56,022 nucleotides of DNA from Nocardiopsis sp. TSRI0078 (GCF_001905145.1 NZ_LWLB01000013.1:1-56022), one strand, 5' to 3'. Counted from the first letter of the stretch, positions 16,464 through 26,064 are shown. The notes: generated by a model from the letters alone, not told the origin. Numbers and translations: made by a program.

Positions 16464-17327
16464 TCACTTGATCGATCCGCCGGAGATTCCGGCCGCCACG
16501 TACTTCTGCGCGACGACCAGGAGTACCGCCGCGGGGATCGAGGAGAGGACGGCCACGGCCATGACGGCGCCCCAGTCGCCGACGTGCGCGCCGATGTACT
16601 CGTAGATGCCGAGCGTCACCGGCTTCACCGCGTCGGTCGTGTTCAGCGTCAGCGCGAAGAGGAAGTCCGACCACGCGAACAGGAAGGTGAACAGGCCGCC
16701 GGTGATCAGCGCGTTGCGGCTCATCGGCAGCACGACCGAGACCAGGACGCGCAGCCGTCCGCCGCCGTCGAGCATCCCGGCCTCGAGCACCTCCTCGGGG
16801 ATGGACACCATGAACGCGCGCAGCAGGACGATCGTGAAGGGAAGGCCCAGGGACGCGTCGGCCAGGATCAGCCCGAGGTAGGAGTTGACCAGTTCCAGCT
16901 CGACGTAGGCGTTGTACAGCGCGTTCGCCACGACGATGCCCGGGACCATCTGGGTGATCAGCGTGCCGAACACGACCGTGTCCGCGCCGCGCAGCCGGAA
17001 CCGCGCCAGGGCGTAGGCGGCCGGGGCGGCGACGGTCAGGCAGACCGCGACCGCGCCGAGCGCCACCAGGATCGAGGTGAGCAGGTTGCCCGCCTGCGAC
17101 TCCCAGGCCCGCTGGAAGTTGCCGAGGTCGAGCGTGCTCGGGAACCAGCGCAGCTCGGCCATCGCGGCGCCCGGCTGCAGCGCCGTGTTGACCATCCAGT
17201 ACAGCGGGAACAGCAGGACGGCCAGGACGAGGAGCCCGAACACGGTGCTCGCGGCCTCGCTCCGTGCCCTGCGCGTCATGAGCGGTCGCCGGGGCCGCGG
17301 GGCGGCGGTTCTGGCCAGGGCGCTCAT
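16464..17327 (-). CDS. Sugar ABC transporter permease, MalG type
   Basis: The 287-residue inner-membrane permease has about six hydrophobic segments. The cytoplasmic EAA loop that docks on the ATPase is visible as EAGMLDGGGRLRVLVSVVLP. The N terminus (FGLLVLAVLLFPLYWMVNTAL) and the ending GGSIK are typical of MalG-like carbohydrate permeases of the CUT1 class. The start overlaps the stop of the upstream permease by four bases (ATGA), so the two are translationally coupled. No ABC ATPase gene is in the operon, so a shared ATPase of MsiK type encoded elsewhere is the likely motor. Confidence 0.93.
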   Translation of the reverse strand: MSALARTAAPRPRRPLMTRRARSEAASTVFGLLVLAVLLFPLYWMVNTALQPGAAMAELRWFPSTLDLGNFQRAWESQAGNLLTSILVALGAVAVCLTVAAPAAYALARFRLRGADTVVFGTLITQMVPGIVVANALYNAYVELELVNSYLGLILADASLGLPFTIVLLRAFMVSIPEEVLEAGMLDGGGRLRVLVSVVLPMSRNALITGGLFTFLFAWSDFLFALTLNTTDAVKPVTLGIYEYIGAHVGDWGAVMAVAVLSSIPAAVLLVVAQKYVAAGISGGSIK

Positions 17328-18223
17328 CGGGCGGCACCTCCTCGGTTGGCGCGCAGGTAGATCACCGCGAACACCATGCTGATGACGATCAGGACGTTTC
17401 CGACGACGGCGCCCTGGCCGAAGTCGAGCTGGAGGAACGACAGCTGGTAGGTGAGGGTGCCCAGCGTCTCCGTGGAGTGCGCCGGCCCGCCGTTGGTGAG
17501 CGCCAGGATCAGGTCCAGGATCTTCACGGTCGACATGAAGCCCAGCACCAGCACCACGGTCACGACGGGCCGCAGCATGGGCAGGGTCACGCCGAAGAAG
17601 GTCCGGACGGGGCCGGCTCCGTCCAGGACGGCCGCCTCGCGCAGTTCCGCGGGGATCTCCTGGAGCCCGCCGTAGAGGATCACCATGTTGAAGGGGATGC
17701 CGATCCAGATGTTGACCAGCACGACCGACAGCAGCGCGTGGTCGGGACTGCTCAGCCAGGGAACGGCCGACGACGTGAGGTGCAGTGCCTGGAGCGACTC
17801 GTTCAGGACACCGGTCTCCTGGTCGAGGACCCGGCGCCAGACGGTGCCGGCCACGACCATGGGGATCAGCCACGGCAGCAGGAGCAGGGACCGCATGATC
17901 CCCGAGAGCGGGAACCGGCGGCTGAAGAAGACCGCGAGCGCCATGCCGATGCCGAACTGGCCCGCCAGCGATCCCAGCGTGAACACGAGGGTGTGCCACA
18001 GGGACGCGCCGAACAGCTCGTTGGCGAAGACGGCCCGCCAGTTCTCCAGGCCGTTGAACGGCGCCTTCCCCGTGAAGTACGTGGAGAACGTGTAGTCCTG
18101 GAAGCTCATCACCACGTTGCGGATCAGCGGGTATCCGAAGAACAGCAGCATGTACAGCAGCGCGGGGGCGATGAACAGCCACTTGGTGAGGTTGCCGCGC
18201 CGTCGCCGCGCGGTCGCCGTCAT
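17324..18223 (-). CDS. Sugar ABC transporter permease, MalF type
   Basis: The ATG at 18223 gives 299 residues; a GTG at 18229 would overlap the binding-protein stop. The first segment (WLFIAPALLYMLLFFGYPLI) and the EAA loop (LREAAVLDGAGPVRTFFGVTLP) identify a MalF-like CUT1 permease. The periplasm-facing loop after segment 1 carries the common pattern FNGLENWRAVF. It is followed with a four-base overlap by the MalG-like gene and preceded within two bases by the solute-binding gene, so all three are one transcript. The pair forms the membrane pore for an oligosaccharide, probably xylose-containing given the GH31 enzyme downstream. Confidence 0.93.
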   Translation of the reverse strand: MTATARRRRGNLTKWLFIAPALLYMLLFFGYPLIRNVVMSFQDYTFSTYFTGKAPFNGLENWRAVFANELFGASLWHTLVFTLGSLAGQFGIGMALAVFFSRRFPLSGIMRSLLLLPWLIPMVVAGTVWRRVLDQETGVLNESLQALHLTSSAVPWLSSPDHALLSVVLVNIWIGIPFNMVILYGGLQEIPAELREAAVLDGAGPVRTFFGVTLPMLRPVVTVVLVLGFMSTVKILDLILALTNGGPAHSTETLGTLTYQLSFLQLDFGQGAVVGNVLIVISMVFAVIYLRANRGGAAR

Positions 18224-18225
18224 CG

Positions 18226-19473
18226 TCACGACCGGCCCTCCAGTTCCGCCTCGACGCGGGCCTGTGCCCTCTCCATCGCCTCCCGGGGGCTCGCCTCGCC
18301 CGTGAGCGCCGCCTGCAGCGCGGTGCCGATGGCCTGGGAGTAGGTGTTCCACTCGGTGCCGGCGTGCTCGGTCCTGCTGCGCGCCGTGCGGACCTGGTCC
18401 ACGAACGGCGCCAGCTCCGGGACCTCCTCGCGGTACCGTTCGGCCGCCTCGGGGTCGACGGGCACGTTGCTGCCCTTGGTCGACCAGTCCAGCTGTGCCT
18501 CCGCCGTGGTCAGGCAGGCCACGAGTTCGGCGGCGACACGCTCGCGGCCGGGGTTCTCGGCGTTGACCGGCACGGTGAAGGTCGTCCCGCCGATCGGCGC
18601 GACCGAGGTGTCCCCGGCCTCGGGGACGGGGATCTCCGCCACGGCCCAGTCGAGCTCGGGGTGCTCCCGCAGGACCGGCAGCTGCCAGGGGCCGTTCACC
18701 ATCATGGCCGTGTTGCCCGCGATGAACTGGTCGTTGACGTCGGCCTGCGTCCAGTTGACCACCGAGGGGGAGACCGACCCCTCCTCGACCAGGGAGGCGA
18801 CGTACTCCAGCGCCTCCACCGACTCCTGCGAGGCGAGCTCCCTCTCGTCACCGCCGTTGGACCACAGCCACGGCAGGAACTGGTAGACGCCGTCCTCGGT
18901 GGACAGGGCGCTGACCGCGAGACCGTAGCGCCCGCCCCCGGTCAGCTCGGCGGCGGCGGTCCGCAGCTCCTCCCAGGTCCGCGGCGGCTCGACGCCCGCC
19001 TCCGCGAGGAGGGCCGTGTTGTAGAAGAGGCCGAGGGAGTTCACCGACCGGGCCGCGCCGTAGTACACGCCCTCGTAGCCGCCGATGGAGAGAGCGCCCT
19101 CGGAGAGGCCCTCCGTGGACAGGCCGAGGTCCTCCAGCGGGACCAGGCCGCCGGCGGACGCGAACTGCGGCAGGTCCGAGCCGTCGACGGAGAGGACGTC
19201 GGGCAGGGAGTCCGAGGAGGCCATCCTCAGGGCCTTGGGGACGAGCTGGTCGGCGGGCACGCTGATCTGGCGCACCTCCACCCCCGCCTGGGCCCCGCAG
19301 GAGTCCATGGCCTCCTGGTCCCAGGTGTGGTACGGCTCGTCGGTGCTGGAGTTCATGATCGTGTACACGTCCGGGTCGCGCTCGGCCGCGCAGCCGGTGC
19401 CCGCGAGGGCGAGCGCCAGGGCGCAGGCGGCCGCGGACACCGGTCGGGGCGGACGGTGGGGGTGTTCGTGCAT
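18226..19473 (-). CDS. Sugar-binding lipoprotein of CUT1 ABC transporter
   Basis: The ATG at 19473 gives 415 residues; earlier starts in the frame would bury the signal. The N terminus is a lipoprotein signal (PVSAAACALALALAGTGCAA) with the lipobox cysteine near residue 28. The mature protein is a periplasmic-binding fold of the MalE class (ALRMASSDSLPDVLSVDG, AMMVNGPWQLPVL, VAELVACLTTAEAQL). It captures the oligosaccharide outside the membrane and hands it to the two permeases. It lies between the LacI regulator (124 bp upstream) and the permeases. The ligand cannot be read from sequence; xyloglucan or isoprimeverose-type sugars are inferred from the GH31 neighbour. Confidence 0.92.
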   Translation of the reverse strand: MHEHPHRPPRPVSAAACALALALAGTGCAAERDPDVYTIMNSSTDEPYHTWDQEAMDSCGAQAGVEVRQISVPADQLVPKALRMASSDSLPDVLSVDGSDLPQFASAGGLVPLEDLGLSTEGLSEGALSIGGYEGVYYGAARSVNSLGLFYNTALLAEAGVEPPRTWEELRTAAAELTGGGRYGLAVSALSTEDGVYQFLPWLWSNGGDERELASQESVEALEYVASLVEEGSVSPSVVNWTQADVNDQFIAGNTAMMVNGPWQLPVLREHPELDWAVAEIPVPEAGDTSVAPIGGTTFTVPVNAENPGRERVAAELVACLTTAEAQLDWSTKGSNVPVDPEAAERYREEVPELAPFVDQVRTARSRTEHAGTEWNTYSQAIGTALQAALTGEASPREAMERAQARVEAELEGRS

Positions 19474-19597
19474 CGGGGCCTCTTCGGCGGGGATGGGGGC
19501 GCAGCGGCCGCGTCGCGGTGCGTGCGGGCGTTGGGAGGCTGTCGCCGTGGGGGTCTCGCGGTGGGTCGGTTCGACGGGTGGTGGGCGCCTTCCCGGC

Positions 19598-20617
19598 TCA
19601 GGCCGGGGGCGCGACCGTGCCTCCTCGGGTGATCTGGGGCGGGATGAGTTCACTGCGCCCGCCGGGGGCGATGGGTCCTCCCTCCGCGGCCGCGACGGCC
19701 AGCCGGGCCACGGCGGAGGACATCCGCTCCACGGGCAGTTCGATCCGGGTCACGTCGAGCCCGCCGAGGTCCTCGGGGAAGCTGCCGATGGCCACCAGGG
19801 AGACGTCTCCCGGCACCTCGATCCCGCGTTCCCCGAGGTGGTGCAGGATGCCGGGCACGGCGGCCGGATGCTGGACGGCGAGCGCGGTGGGCGCGTCGCC
19901 GGAGTCGAACAGCGCGCCCAGCCGCCGGTGCAGCTCGGCGGGGTCCTCGGAGGAGGGCAGGGTGTGCACGGGGACGCCGAGTTCGGCGGCGGCGCGCTCG
20001 GCCCCGCGCAGGCCGCGTACGGAGTAGCTGCGGCCCGAGGCGATGTCCTTCCCGACCGTGGACAGGAAGCACAGCCTGCGGTGCCCGGCGTCGTGGAGCA
20101 GGCGCAGCGACGCGGCCGCGGCCTCCTCCCAGTCGAGGTCGGCCCAGGGGGCGGCGTCCTCGTCGGCGGGCCGGCCCAGGACCACCACGGGGAACCCCAG
20201 CGCGTCCATCGCGCCGATGCGGGGGTCCTCCATCTCGACGCCCATGATCACCGCGGCGTCGGCGAGCCTGCCGCGTGCCGCGCGTTCCAGTCCGTGCGCT
20301 CCGGCGTCGTCGTCGCGGACGGTCAGGAGCAGCAGGTCATAGCCCAGGTTTCCGGCGGCGAGGCTCAGCCCGTGCATGAAGCGCCCGCCGACCGGCAGGT
20401 AGCCGGACGAGGACAGTGGCAGGGCCAACGCGATCACGCGGGTGCGGGTGCTGCGCAGGGAGCGGGCTCCCGCGTTGGGGTGGTAGCCCAGCTCGTCGAT
20501 CGCCGCGCGCACCGCCGTCCGGGTCCGCTCGGAGACCTTGCGCGATCCGCTGAGCACGTAGGAGACCGTGCTCGGCGCCACCCCGGCCGTCGCGGCGACG
20601 TCCTTGATGGTCACCAT
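19598..20617 (-). CDS. LacI family transcriptional regulator
   Basis: The start MVTIKDVAATAGVAPSTVSY at 20617 has GGAGGAGGA just upstream; the frame continues back to 20698 but through the operator region, so that part is not coding. The LacI helix-turn-helix covers residues 2-24 and the hinge is SLRSTRTRVIALALP. The sugar-binding core has the usual ends (DVSLVAIGSFPEDLGG, ARLAVAAAEGG). It probably represses the transporter/GH31 operon that follows and its own gene, since the only strong palindromes lie upstream of this gene rather than before the binding protein. The operator near 7865 may also belong to it, because that site and 20638-20655 are both centred on AGCGCT. Confidence 0.93.
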   Translation of the reverse strand: MVTIKDVAATAGVAPSTVSYVLSGSRKVSERTRTAVRAAIDELGYHPNAGARSLRSTRTRVIALALPLSSSGYLPVGGRFMHGLSLAAGNLGYDLLLLTVRDDDAGAHGLERAARGRLADAAVIMGVEMEDPRIGAMDALGFPVVVLGRPADEDAAPWADLDWEEAAAASLRLLHDAGHRRLCFLSTVGKDIASGRSYSVRGLRGAERAAAELGVPVHTLPSSEDPAELHRRLGALFDSGDAPTALAVQHPAAVPGILHHLGERGIEVPGDVSLVAIGSFPEDLGGLDVTRIELPVERMSSAVARLAVAAAEGGPIAPGGRSELIPPQITRGGTVAPPA

Positions 20618-20637
20618 CGCGTGTCCTCCTCCTGCGG

Positions 20638-20655
20638 TGTCGAAGCGCTTCGACA
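20638..20655. promoter_or_regulatory. Perfect 18-bp palindrome, probable LacI-type operator
   Basis: TGTCGAAGCGCTTCGACA is a perfect palindrome centred on AGCGCT, the usual core of LacI-family operators. It lies 21 bases upstream of the LacI start codon, so repressor bound here would block the regulator and the operon behind it. Confidence 0.75.
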
Positions 20656-20659
20656 AACC

Positions 20660-20701
20660 GGCGTGCACATCCGTCGAATCGATTCGACGGATGTGCACGC
20701 C
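20660..20701. repeat. Perfect 42-bp palindrome upstream of the LacI gene
   Basis: Positions 20660-20680 are the exact reverse complement of 20681-20701, with no loop. The centre is TCGAATCGATTCGA and the outer arms read GGCGTGCACATCC. The centre resembles a second LacI-type operator; the length well beyond an operator is unusual. The following bases to 20960 hold no gene or further motif that I can see. Confidence 0.9.
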
Positions 20702-20960
20702 ATGCTAGGAAACACTCGCCCCTGTGACAACCCCCACGCCGGAACGGAGGGTTCGGCCACCACCGGCGGGACGGAGGCGGCCGGGGCCCGCACGCCCGAG
20801 GACCAGAGCCGGGCGGCCCGTCCGGTCCGCACCATGGCGGTGCCCGCGGCGTACCACAGCGCGGTCCCGCGGCCCTCGGGGGAAGGCGCGCGGACCAGCG
20901 CGCGGCGCGGCCGCCTCCGGGGAGCAGCGCCCGTCCGGTGGCCGGGGCCAGCCGTCCGGG

Positions 20961-23900
20961 TCAGCGGGGCGGGACGTCCTCGGGAAGCAGGGCGGTGAAG
21001 TCCTCCCTGGTGGCGTTCCGGACGCCGTTGACCAGGCGGCCCGCCTGCCGGGTGATCATCCGCTCCAGCACCTGGCGCGCGTAGCGGGCGTTGCCGAAGT
21101 TCGCGTCGCGCGCCACCCCCGCGAAGTGCTCCCGCAGGGCCGCCGTGGTCGGCTCGCCGCAGGTGTACCCCGAATCCGCCGCCATCCGCTCGACGATGGT
21201 GACCAGCTCGTCGTCGCTGTAGTCCGGGAACTCCACCTGGTGGTTGAACCGCGAGGCCAGGCCCGGGTTGGAGTCGAGGAAGCGCTGCATCTCGTGGGTG
21301 TATCCGGCGACGATGACCACCGCCTCGTCGCGGTGGTCCTCCATGAGTTTGACCAGGGTGTCGATGGCCTCCTGGCCGAAGTCGTTGCCCGACCCGCGCG
21401 GCGCGAGCGTGTAGGCCTCGTCGACGAACAGCACGCCGCCCCTGGCGCGCTCGAACACCTCGGCGGTCAGCTGGGCGGTGTGCCCGACGTAGCGCCCCAC
21501 CAGGTCCGATCGGGCCGCCTCCACCACGTGGTCGCCGCGCAGCACCCCGAGCGCGTGCAGGAGCTTCCCGTACAGGCGGGCCACGGTCGTCTTACCGGTG
21601 CCGGGGGGACCGGCGAACACCAGGTGATGGCTCATCGGCGCCACCGGGAGCCCCATGGCGCGCCGCTGCTGCGACATCAGCAGCAGGTTGGCCAGGTCGT
21701 TGACGGTCTCCTTGACGCTCGCCAGGCCCACCATGGCGTCCAGCTCCTCGCGCAGGGCCGCGATCCCGTCGGCCGTGCCGCCGAGCTCCTCCTCAGCCGC
21801 CTGCCCGAGGTCCTCGGGCAGCAGGAGGGTGAGCGAGTCCGGGGTGTCGGGGATCGTCCCGCCCAGCCGGAACGCCTGGCGGTCGATCATCTCCTCGAAC
21901 ACCTTGCGGGCCTCACGGCCGTTGCCGAACGCCGGGCCCTTGGGTATCCGCTCGAAGTAGGAGAGCAGTGCCTCCTCGGTCTCGTCCGCCATCCGGTAGC
22001 TGTGCGAGCCGCACATCCTGCGCACGATCTCCGCCAGTTCCTCCGGCGCGTAGTTGGCGAACTCGATGGTCCGGCTGAACCGGGAGGCGAGACCGGGGTT
22101 GGTGTCCAGGAAGCGCTGCATCTCGTCGGTGTAACCGGCGACGATCACCACGACCTCGTCGCGGTGGTCCTCCATGAGTTTGACCAGGGTGTCGATGGCC
22201 TCCCGGCCGAAGTCGGGGCCGCTGCCGCCCTCGCCGCCGCTCGCTAGCGTGTAGGCCTCGTCGACGAACAGCACGCCGCCCTTGGCGCGCTCGAACACCT
22301 CGGTGGTCTTGATCGCCGTGCCGCCCACGTACTGCGAGACCAGGTCGGCGCGGGCCACCTCCACCACGTGCCCGTAGCGCAGCACGTCCAGTTCGGCGAG
22401 GATCTGCCCGTACAGCCGTGCCACGGTGGTCTTGCCGGTACCGGGCGCGCCGCCGAAGACCAGGTGGCGGCTCATGGGCGGTGTGGGCAGGCCCATCTCC
22501 GCCCTGCGCCGGGCCATCTGGTTGCGGGTGACGAGCGTCCTGACCTCGTGCTTGACCCCGGCCAGGCCCACCAGCGCGTCCAGCTCCAGCAGGGGGCCGA
22601 CCTCCTCGACGTCCTCGTCCCCCTCCTCGGAGACGGAGACCTCCGGCATCGGGACGGGTGCACCCGCCAGGTCGCCGAACGCGTCGGGGGCCCCGTTGCC
22701 GCGGCTGAGCAGCTCCGCCGTGCGCATGCTCTCGCTGGCGACGGTCTGGCGCAGCCCGGAGCGGCCGTTGGAGCGCACCGAGCAGTCCTCCACCACCACG
22801 TCCTCGGCGGAGTGCACGAGGATGCCGTCGGCGCCGTTGCCGAACACCTCGCACCGCCGCAGCGTGGCGCTCGCCCTCGCCGCCACCAGCACGCCGTTGC
22901 GGCGGCCGTTGTACACCCGGGTACGCAGCACCGTCGCCCGGCCCCCGGCGCGCACGGCGACACCGTCGCCCGTGCACTCCGACACGTCGCAGTCGCGCAC
23001 GTCGGCGGACGCGCCCGAGCCGACCGAGATCCCGGCGTCGCGACCCCCGGAGATCTGCACACCTGCCAGCAGGGGCGCCCCGCCCTCCTCCACGGACACG
23101 GCGCTCTTGCCGCTGCGGTCCAGCGTCACGTCCTCCAGGCGTCCGCGTCCGCCCTTGCCGAACACCACGCCCTGTCCCCGGGTGCTGTTGATCGCCGTCC
23201 CGCGCAGGAAGGGGGCGCACTCCTCGATCACCACACCGGGACCGGTGGTGTCGCTGATCAGTCCGCGGTCGAACTCCACGACGCTGTCGCCGCCCAGGTT
23301 CAGCCCCTGGCCGCCGCGCACGACCAGGCCGAGGAAGGTGGTGGAGGCGCGCTCCCCGGCGTACACGGCGTCGCCGCCCGACTCCGCCACCTCGCAGTCG
23401 GTGAAGGTGCCGCGCGCACGTCCCGTCAGGTGGACGGCCACGTCCTTGGAACGCACCACGCGCACCCGCGCCACCTGCGGGTCGGACCCGTTGTGCACGA
23501 CGACACCGCGCCCGCCCACGTCCTCGAACACGCAGTCCTCCACGACCGGACGGGAACGGCTGGACACCGACAGCCCGTCGCCCTCGGTGTCGTGTACGCG
23601 CGCGCCCGACAGCGAGGTGGCCGCGCCCTCCTCCAGGGCCACCGCGGGCTTCTTGGTCCCCGAGATCTCGCAGTCCCGGACCGTGCCCCCGGCCTGTCCG
23701 CTGGCGAACACACCGTTGCCCCCGGCGTCCCGCAGTACGCAGGAGCGGAGCGTGGGACGCGCCTGTTCGCCGATCACCACGGCGCTGGTCCCGACCTCCT
23801 CGACCACGCAGTCCTCGATGACGCTCGGCCCCGAGGAGGTGATCACCACGCCCGCCCCCGCGGAGCAGGTGACGCGACTGTCGCGCATGGCGAGTGCGCC

Positions 23901-24263
23901 GCCGCCCCGCACCGACACCGCGGTCCAGGACGCCCCCTCCACCTCGCAGTCGGCCATCTCCAACTGCCCGACGGGGATGTCCACGGCCGGGTAGTCGGCG
24001 TGGCGTCCGCGCAGGACCAGGCCGGAGAGCTTGACCGCCTCGGCGGCCGAGACCACGGCGCTGCCGGTACCGGTGGTGATCTCCACGCTGCCGAGGCCGT
24101 CGCGGGCCATCAGGGTGACCACGTCGCGCAGTACGAGGCTCTCCTCGTAGCGGCCGGGGGCGATGGTGATGAGGGCGCCGCTGCCGGCGGCCTCGACCGC
24201 CTCGGTGATCGTCGCGTGCCCGTCCTGCGCGTCGGCGTCGACGGTGAGGAGCTGCCTGGTCAT
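20961..24263 (-). CDS. Right-handed beta-helix / tandem CbxX-type AAA+ ATPase (EccA-like)
   Basis: The ATG at 24263 has AGGAAG upstream and gives 1100 residues. Residues about 15-545 are a right-handed parallel beta-helix built of repeats such as [22 protein letters not shown] and [14 protein letters not shown]. Two AAA+ domains of the CbxX/CfxQ family follow. The first has Walker [10 protein letters not shown] near residue 604 and Walker [13 protein letters not shown]; the second has AGPPGTGKT near 886 and the same Walker B. The mycobacterial ESX ATPase EccA has one such AAA+ domain behind a TPR-like N terminus; here the TPR part is replaced by a beta-helix and the ATPase is duplicated. It ends the ESX gene run and is probably a cytosolic chaperone ATPase for ESX substrates. 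Confidence 0.92.
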   Translation of the reverse strand: MTRQLLTVDADAQDGHATITEAVEAAGSGALITIAPGRYEESLVLRDVVTLMARDGLGSVEITTGTGSAVVSAAEAVKLSGLVLRGRHADYPAVDIPVGQLEMADCEVEGASWTAVSVRGGGALAMRDSRVTCSAGAGVVITSSGPSVIEDCVVEEVGTSAVVIGEQARPTLRSCVLRDAGGNGVFASGQAGGTVRDCEISGTKKPAVALEEGAATSLSGARVHDTEGDGLSVSSRSRPVVEDCVFEDVGGRGVVVHNGSDPQVARVRVVRSKDVAVHLTGRARGTFTDCEVAESGGDAVYAGERASTTFLGLVVRGGQGLNLGGDSVVEFDRGLISDTTGPGVVIEECAPFLRGTAINSTRGQGVVFGKGGRGRLEDVTLDRSGKSAVSVEEGGAPLLAGVQISGGRDAGISVGSGASADVRDCDVSECTGDGVAVRAGGRATVLRTRVYNGRRNGVLVAARASATLRRCEVFGNGADGILVHSAEDVVVEDCSVRSNGRSGLRQTVASESMRTAELLSRGNGAPDAFGDLAGAPVPMPEVSVSEEGDEDVEEVGPLLELDALVGLAGVKHEVRTLVTRNQMARRRAEMGLPTPPMSRHLVFGGAPGTGKTTVARLYGQILAELDVLRYGHVVEVARADLVSQYVGGTAIKTTEVFERAKGGVLFVDEAYTLASGGEGGSGPDFGREAIDTLVKLMEDHRDEVVVIVAGYTDEMQRFLDTNPGLASRFSRTIEFANYAPEELAEIVRRMCGSHSYRMADETEEALLSYFERIPKGPAFGNGREARKVFEEMIDRQAFRLGGTIPDTPDSLTLLLPEDLGQAAEEELGGTADGIAALREELDAMVGLASVKETVNDLANLLLMSQQRRAMGLPVAPMSHHLVFAGPPGTGKTTVARLYGKLLHALGVLRGDHVVEAARSDLVGRYVGHTAQLTAEVFERARGGVLFVDEAYTLAPRGSGNDFGQEAIDTLVKLMEDHRDEAVVIVAGYTHEMQRFLDSNPGLASRFNHQVEFPDYSDDELVTIVERMAADSGYTCGEPTTAALREHFAGVARDANFGNARYARQVLERMITRQAGRLVNGVRNATREDFTALLPEDVPPR

Positions 24264-24294
24264 CGGTGTCTTCCTAAGTCGGGGGAGGGTCGGT

Positions 24295-24321
24295 GGCGGG
24301 GCGGCGCGGGACCGCCCCGCC
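24295..24321. terminator. 10-bp intercistronic hairpin
   Basis: GGCGGGGCGG (24295-24304) pairs perfectly with CCGCCCCGCC (24312-24321) around a seven-base loop in the 66-bp gap before the AAA+ gene. It lacks a T run, so it may stabilise or process the mRNA rather than terminate. Confidence 0.4.
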
Positions 24322-24329
24322 GGTGGTGG

Positions 24330-26015
24330 TCAGGAACAGGACGCGCGCACGGCCGATGCGGCCACGTGCGCGCTGGTGTGCTCCTGGTCCGCGAGGGCGT
24401 CGGCCCCCGCGTTGGTGAGCTGGACGGTGAACTCCTCCGTGGGGGAGGTGAACCCGGTCACCTGGACCCAGCCGCCCCGGATCTGTGCCTGGTCGAACCC
24501 GAAGACCGCCACGGCCGACCCCTCGGCCGCGGGGCCGGAGAAGATCTGGTAGCGGGCCTCCCCGGGGGAGACCCACAGCGGGCTCTCGTCGTCGGGCACG
24601 TGGACGTAGAGCTCGCACACGACCCCCGCCTCCCCGGGGGTGAACGTCCACGCGGCGTACTGGCCGTTGCCCCGCTCCGGGTCGCCCGAGACGGGAAGGG
24701 CCTCGTAACCGCCGTCGCAGCCCTCCTGCGCGTATCCGCCGGGCCGGGTGGCCCAGCTGGAGGTGCCCTCCGCGCTGTCCCAGCGCCCCGCGTTCGTGTA
24801 GGAGGCGCCGGGGGAGGCCTGGCAACCGGGTCCTGCGACGGCGAGGAAGGGCTCGGCCTCGGAGGCTCCCGTCGTCGCGACCGCGTCCTCCAGGACGGAG
24901 CCGCCTCCCTCGGAGGGGGGTTGCGGGTCCGCTCCGTGCTGGCCCTCGGCCATCCGGGGCTCGGCGGCCTGGCCTTCGGAGGAGGTGCCCGAGGCGCCTT
25001 CGGCGCCCTCGGCGCCCGTGGCGGCCGTACCGCCGGAGCCGTCCCCCGCGGTGTCGGCCAGAGTGGCGTCCTGCTCCTGGCCCGCCGTGCCACCGCCCTC
25101 CTGGTTCGCTCCGGTCCCCTCCTCTCCGTCGCCCCCCGATCCGGCGGCCTCAGCGTCCGCGGCGGGCGCGTTCGCGCCGTTCCCGTCCGCCGACGCCTCG
25201 GCGGCGGTTCCGTCCCCGCCGGAGGGCACGTCGGCTTCACCGCCTCCGTCCCCGGCAGCGGCCCCGTCCCCGGCACCGTCAGCGGAGGTTCCTTCCCCGA
25301 TGCCCTCTCCGGACACCGCGGCCTCGGCACCGGGCTCCTCGGCGGCGGGATCCTCGGCGGCGGACTCGCCCGTGGGCGCCGGCGCCGCCTCGGAGCCCTC
25401 CTGCGCGGCGGGGGCGGCCTCCACCGGGTTCTCCCCGCCCGTGCCGCCGGTGCCCGGGTCGGGCATCGTCGGGGTCGTGGACCCGTCCCCGACCACCTCG
25501 GGGATGTAGCCGGTCTCCTGGGGCGCGGAGCCCTGCTGGGGTGCGGTGCCCGCGTCCGCCTGTGCCGCGGCGACCCCGGACTCACCGCCGCCCGAGGCGT
25601 CCGCCTCGGCGGTGCCGGGAGCCTGGCCGCCGACACCGCCCGCACCCGAGGCGAGCGGGGTCGACTCCAGGGTCACCCCGGGCACCCCCGCCGTCATGGC
25701 GAAGGGAGCGGCGACCATCAGCAGGCCCGCGATGGCGGCGCCCGCCAGGACGGGTTTGCCCGGGCGGTCCAGGGCCTCCTCCTGGCCCCGCGGTGCGGAG
25801 GACTCGCTCAGGGCGCCCGTGATCCGGGGAACGGCCGCGGCCTCCTTCGCGCCCTCGGCGGTCCCGGGAGGGGGAGCGGGCGGGTCGTGTACCGGAGAGC
25901 CCGCGGGTTCGCTGGAGGCAGCGCCACCCACTCCACCGGAGAGCACCGACTGGAACTCGGACGCCGGTGTGGGGCGGTCGTCGGCCGCGTCGCGCGCCTG
26001 CGCGTTCTCAGACAT
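24330..26015 (-). CDS. Single-pass membrane protein with long acidic low-complexity stalk
   Basis: The ATG at 26015 has AAGGAG upstream. Of the 561 residues, the first 80 are polar and probably cytoplasmic. One membrane segment follows (VLAGAAIAGLLMVAAPFAMTAG), then about 290 residues of Gly/Ala/Glu/Asp/Ser/Thr-rich sequence that must be disordered and negatively charged. The end is a compact C-terminal domain of about 165 residues (from CQASPGASY) with six cysteines, including the last pair of residues CS, and a beta-sandwich look (YAAWTFTPGEAGVVCELYVHVP). The topology suggests a surface domain held away from the membrane on a stalk. It sits between the WXG100-like gene and the EccA-like gene, so it is likely an ESX accessory or cell-wall-spanning component. 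I do not recognise a family. Confidence 0.85.
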   Translation of the reverse strand: MSENAQARDAADDRPTPASEFQSVLSGGVGGAASSEPAGSPVHDPPAPPPGTAEGAKEAAAVPRITGALSESSAPRGQEEALDRPGKPVLAGAAIAGLLMVAAPFAMTAGVPGVTLESTPLASGAGGVGGQAPGTAEADASGGGESGVAAAQADAGTAPQQGSAPQETGYIPEVVGDGSTTPTMPDPGTGGTGGENPVEAAPAAQEGSEAAPAPTGESAAEDPAAEEPGAEAAVSGEGIGEGTSADGAGDGAAAGDGGGEADVPSGGDGTAAEASADGNGANAPAADAEAAGSGGDGEEGTGANQEGGGTAGQEQDATLADTAGDGSGGTAATGAEGAEGASGTSSEGQAAEPRMAEGQHGADPQPPSEGGGSVLEDAVATTGASEAEPFLAVAGPGCQASPGASYTNAGRWDSAEGTSSWATRPGGYAQEGCDGGYEALPVSGDPERGNGQYAAWTFTPGEAGVVCELYVHVPDDESPLWVSPGEARYQIFSGPAAEGSAVAVFGFDQAQIRGGWVQVTGFTSPTEEFTVQLTNAGADALADQEHTSAHVAASAVRASCS

Positions 26016-26036
26016 CGGGACTCCTTCTCGGGAGGA

Positions 26037-26064
26037 CCGCACGGCCGCGGGAGCGGCCGTGCGG
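26037..26064. terminator. 12-bp perfect intercistronic hairpin with four-base loop
   Basis: CCGCACGGCCGC (26037-26048) pairs with GCGGCCGTGCGG (26053-26064) around GGGA. It occupies the 66-bp gap between the WXG100-like gene and the membrane protein gene. There is no T run; it may act as an attenuator, processing site or stabiliser. Confidence 0.5.

Noticed and set aside
20618..20698. 27-residue upstream extension of the LacI protein
   Set aside because: It would translate through the palindromic operator; the good ribosome binding site is at 20617.
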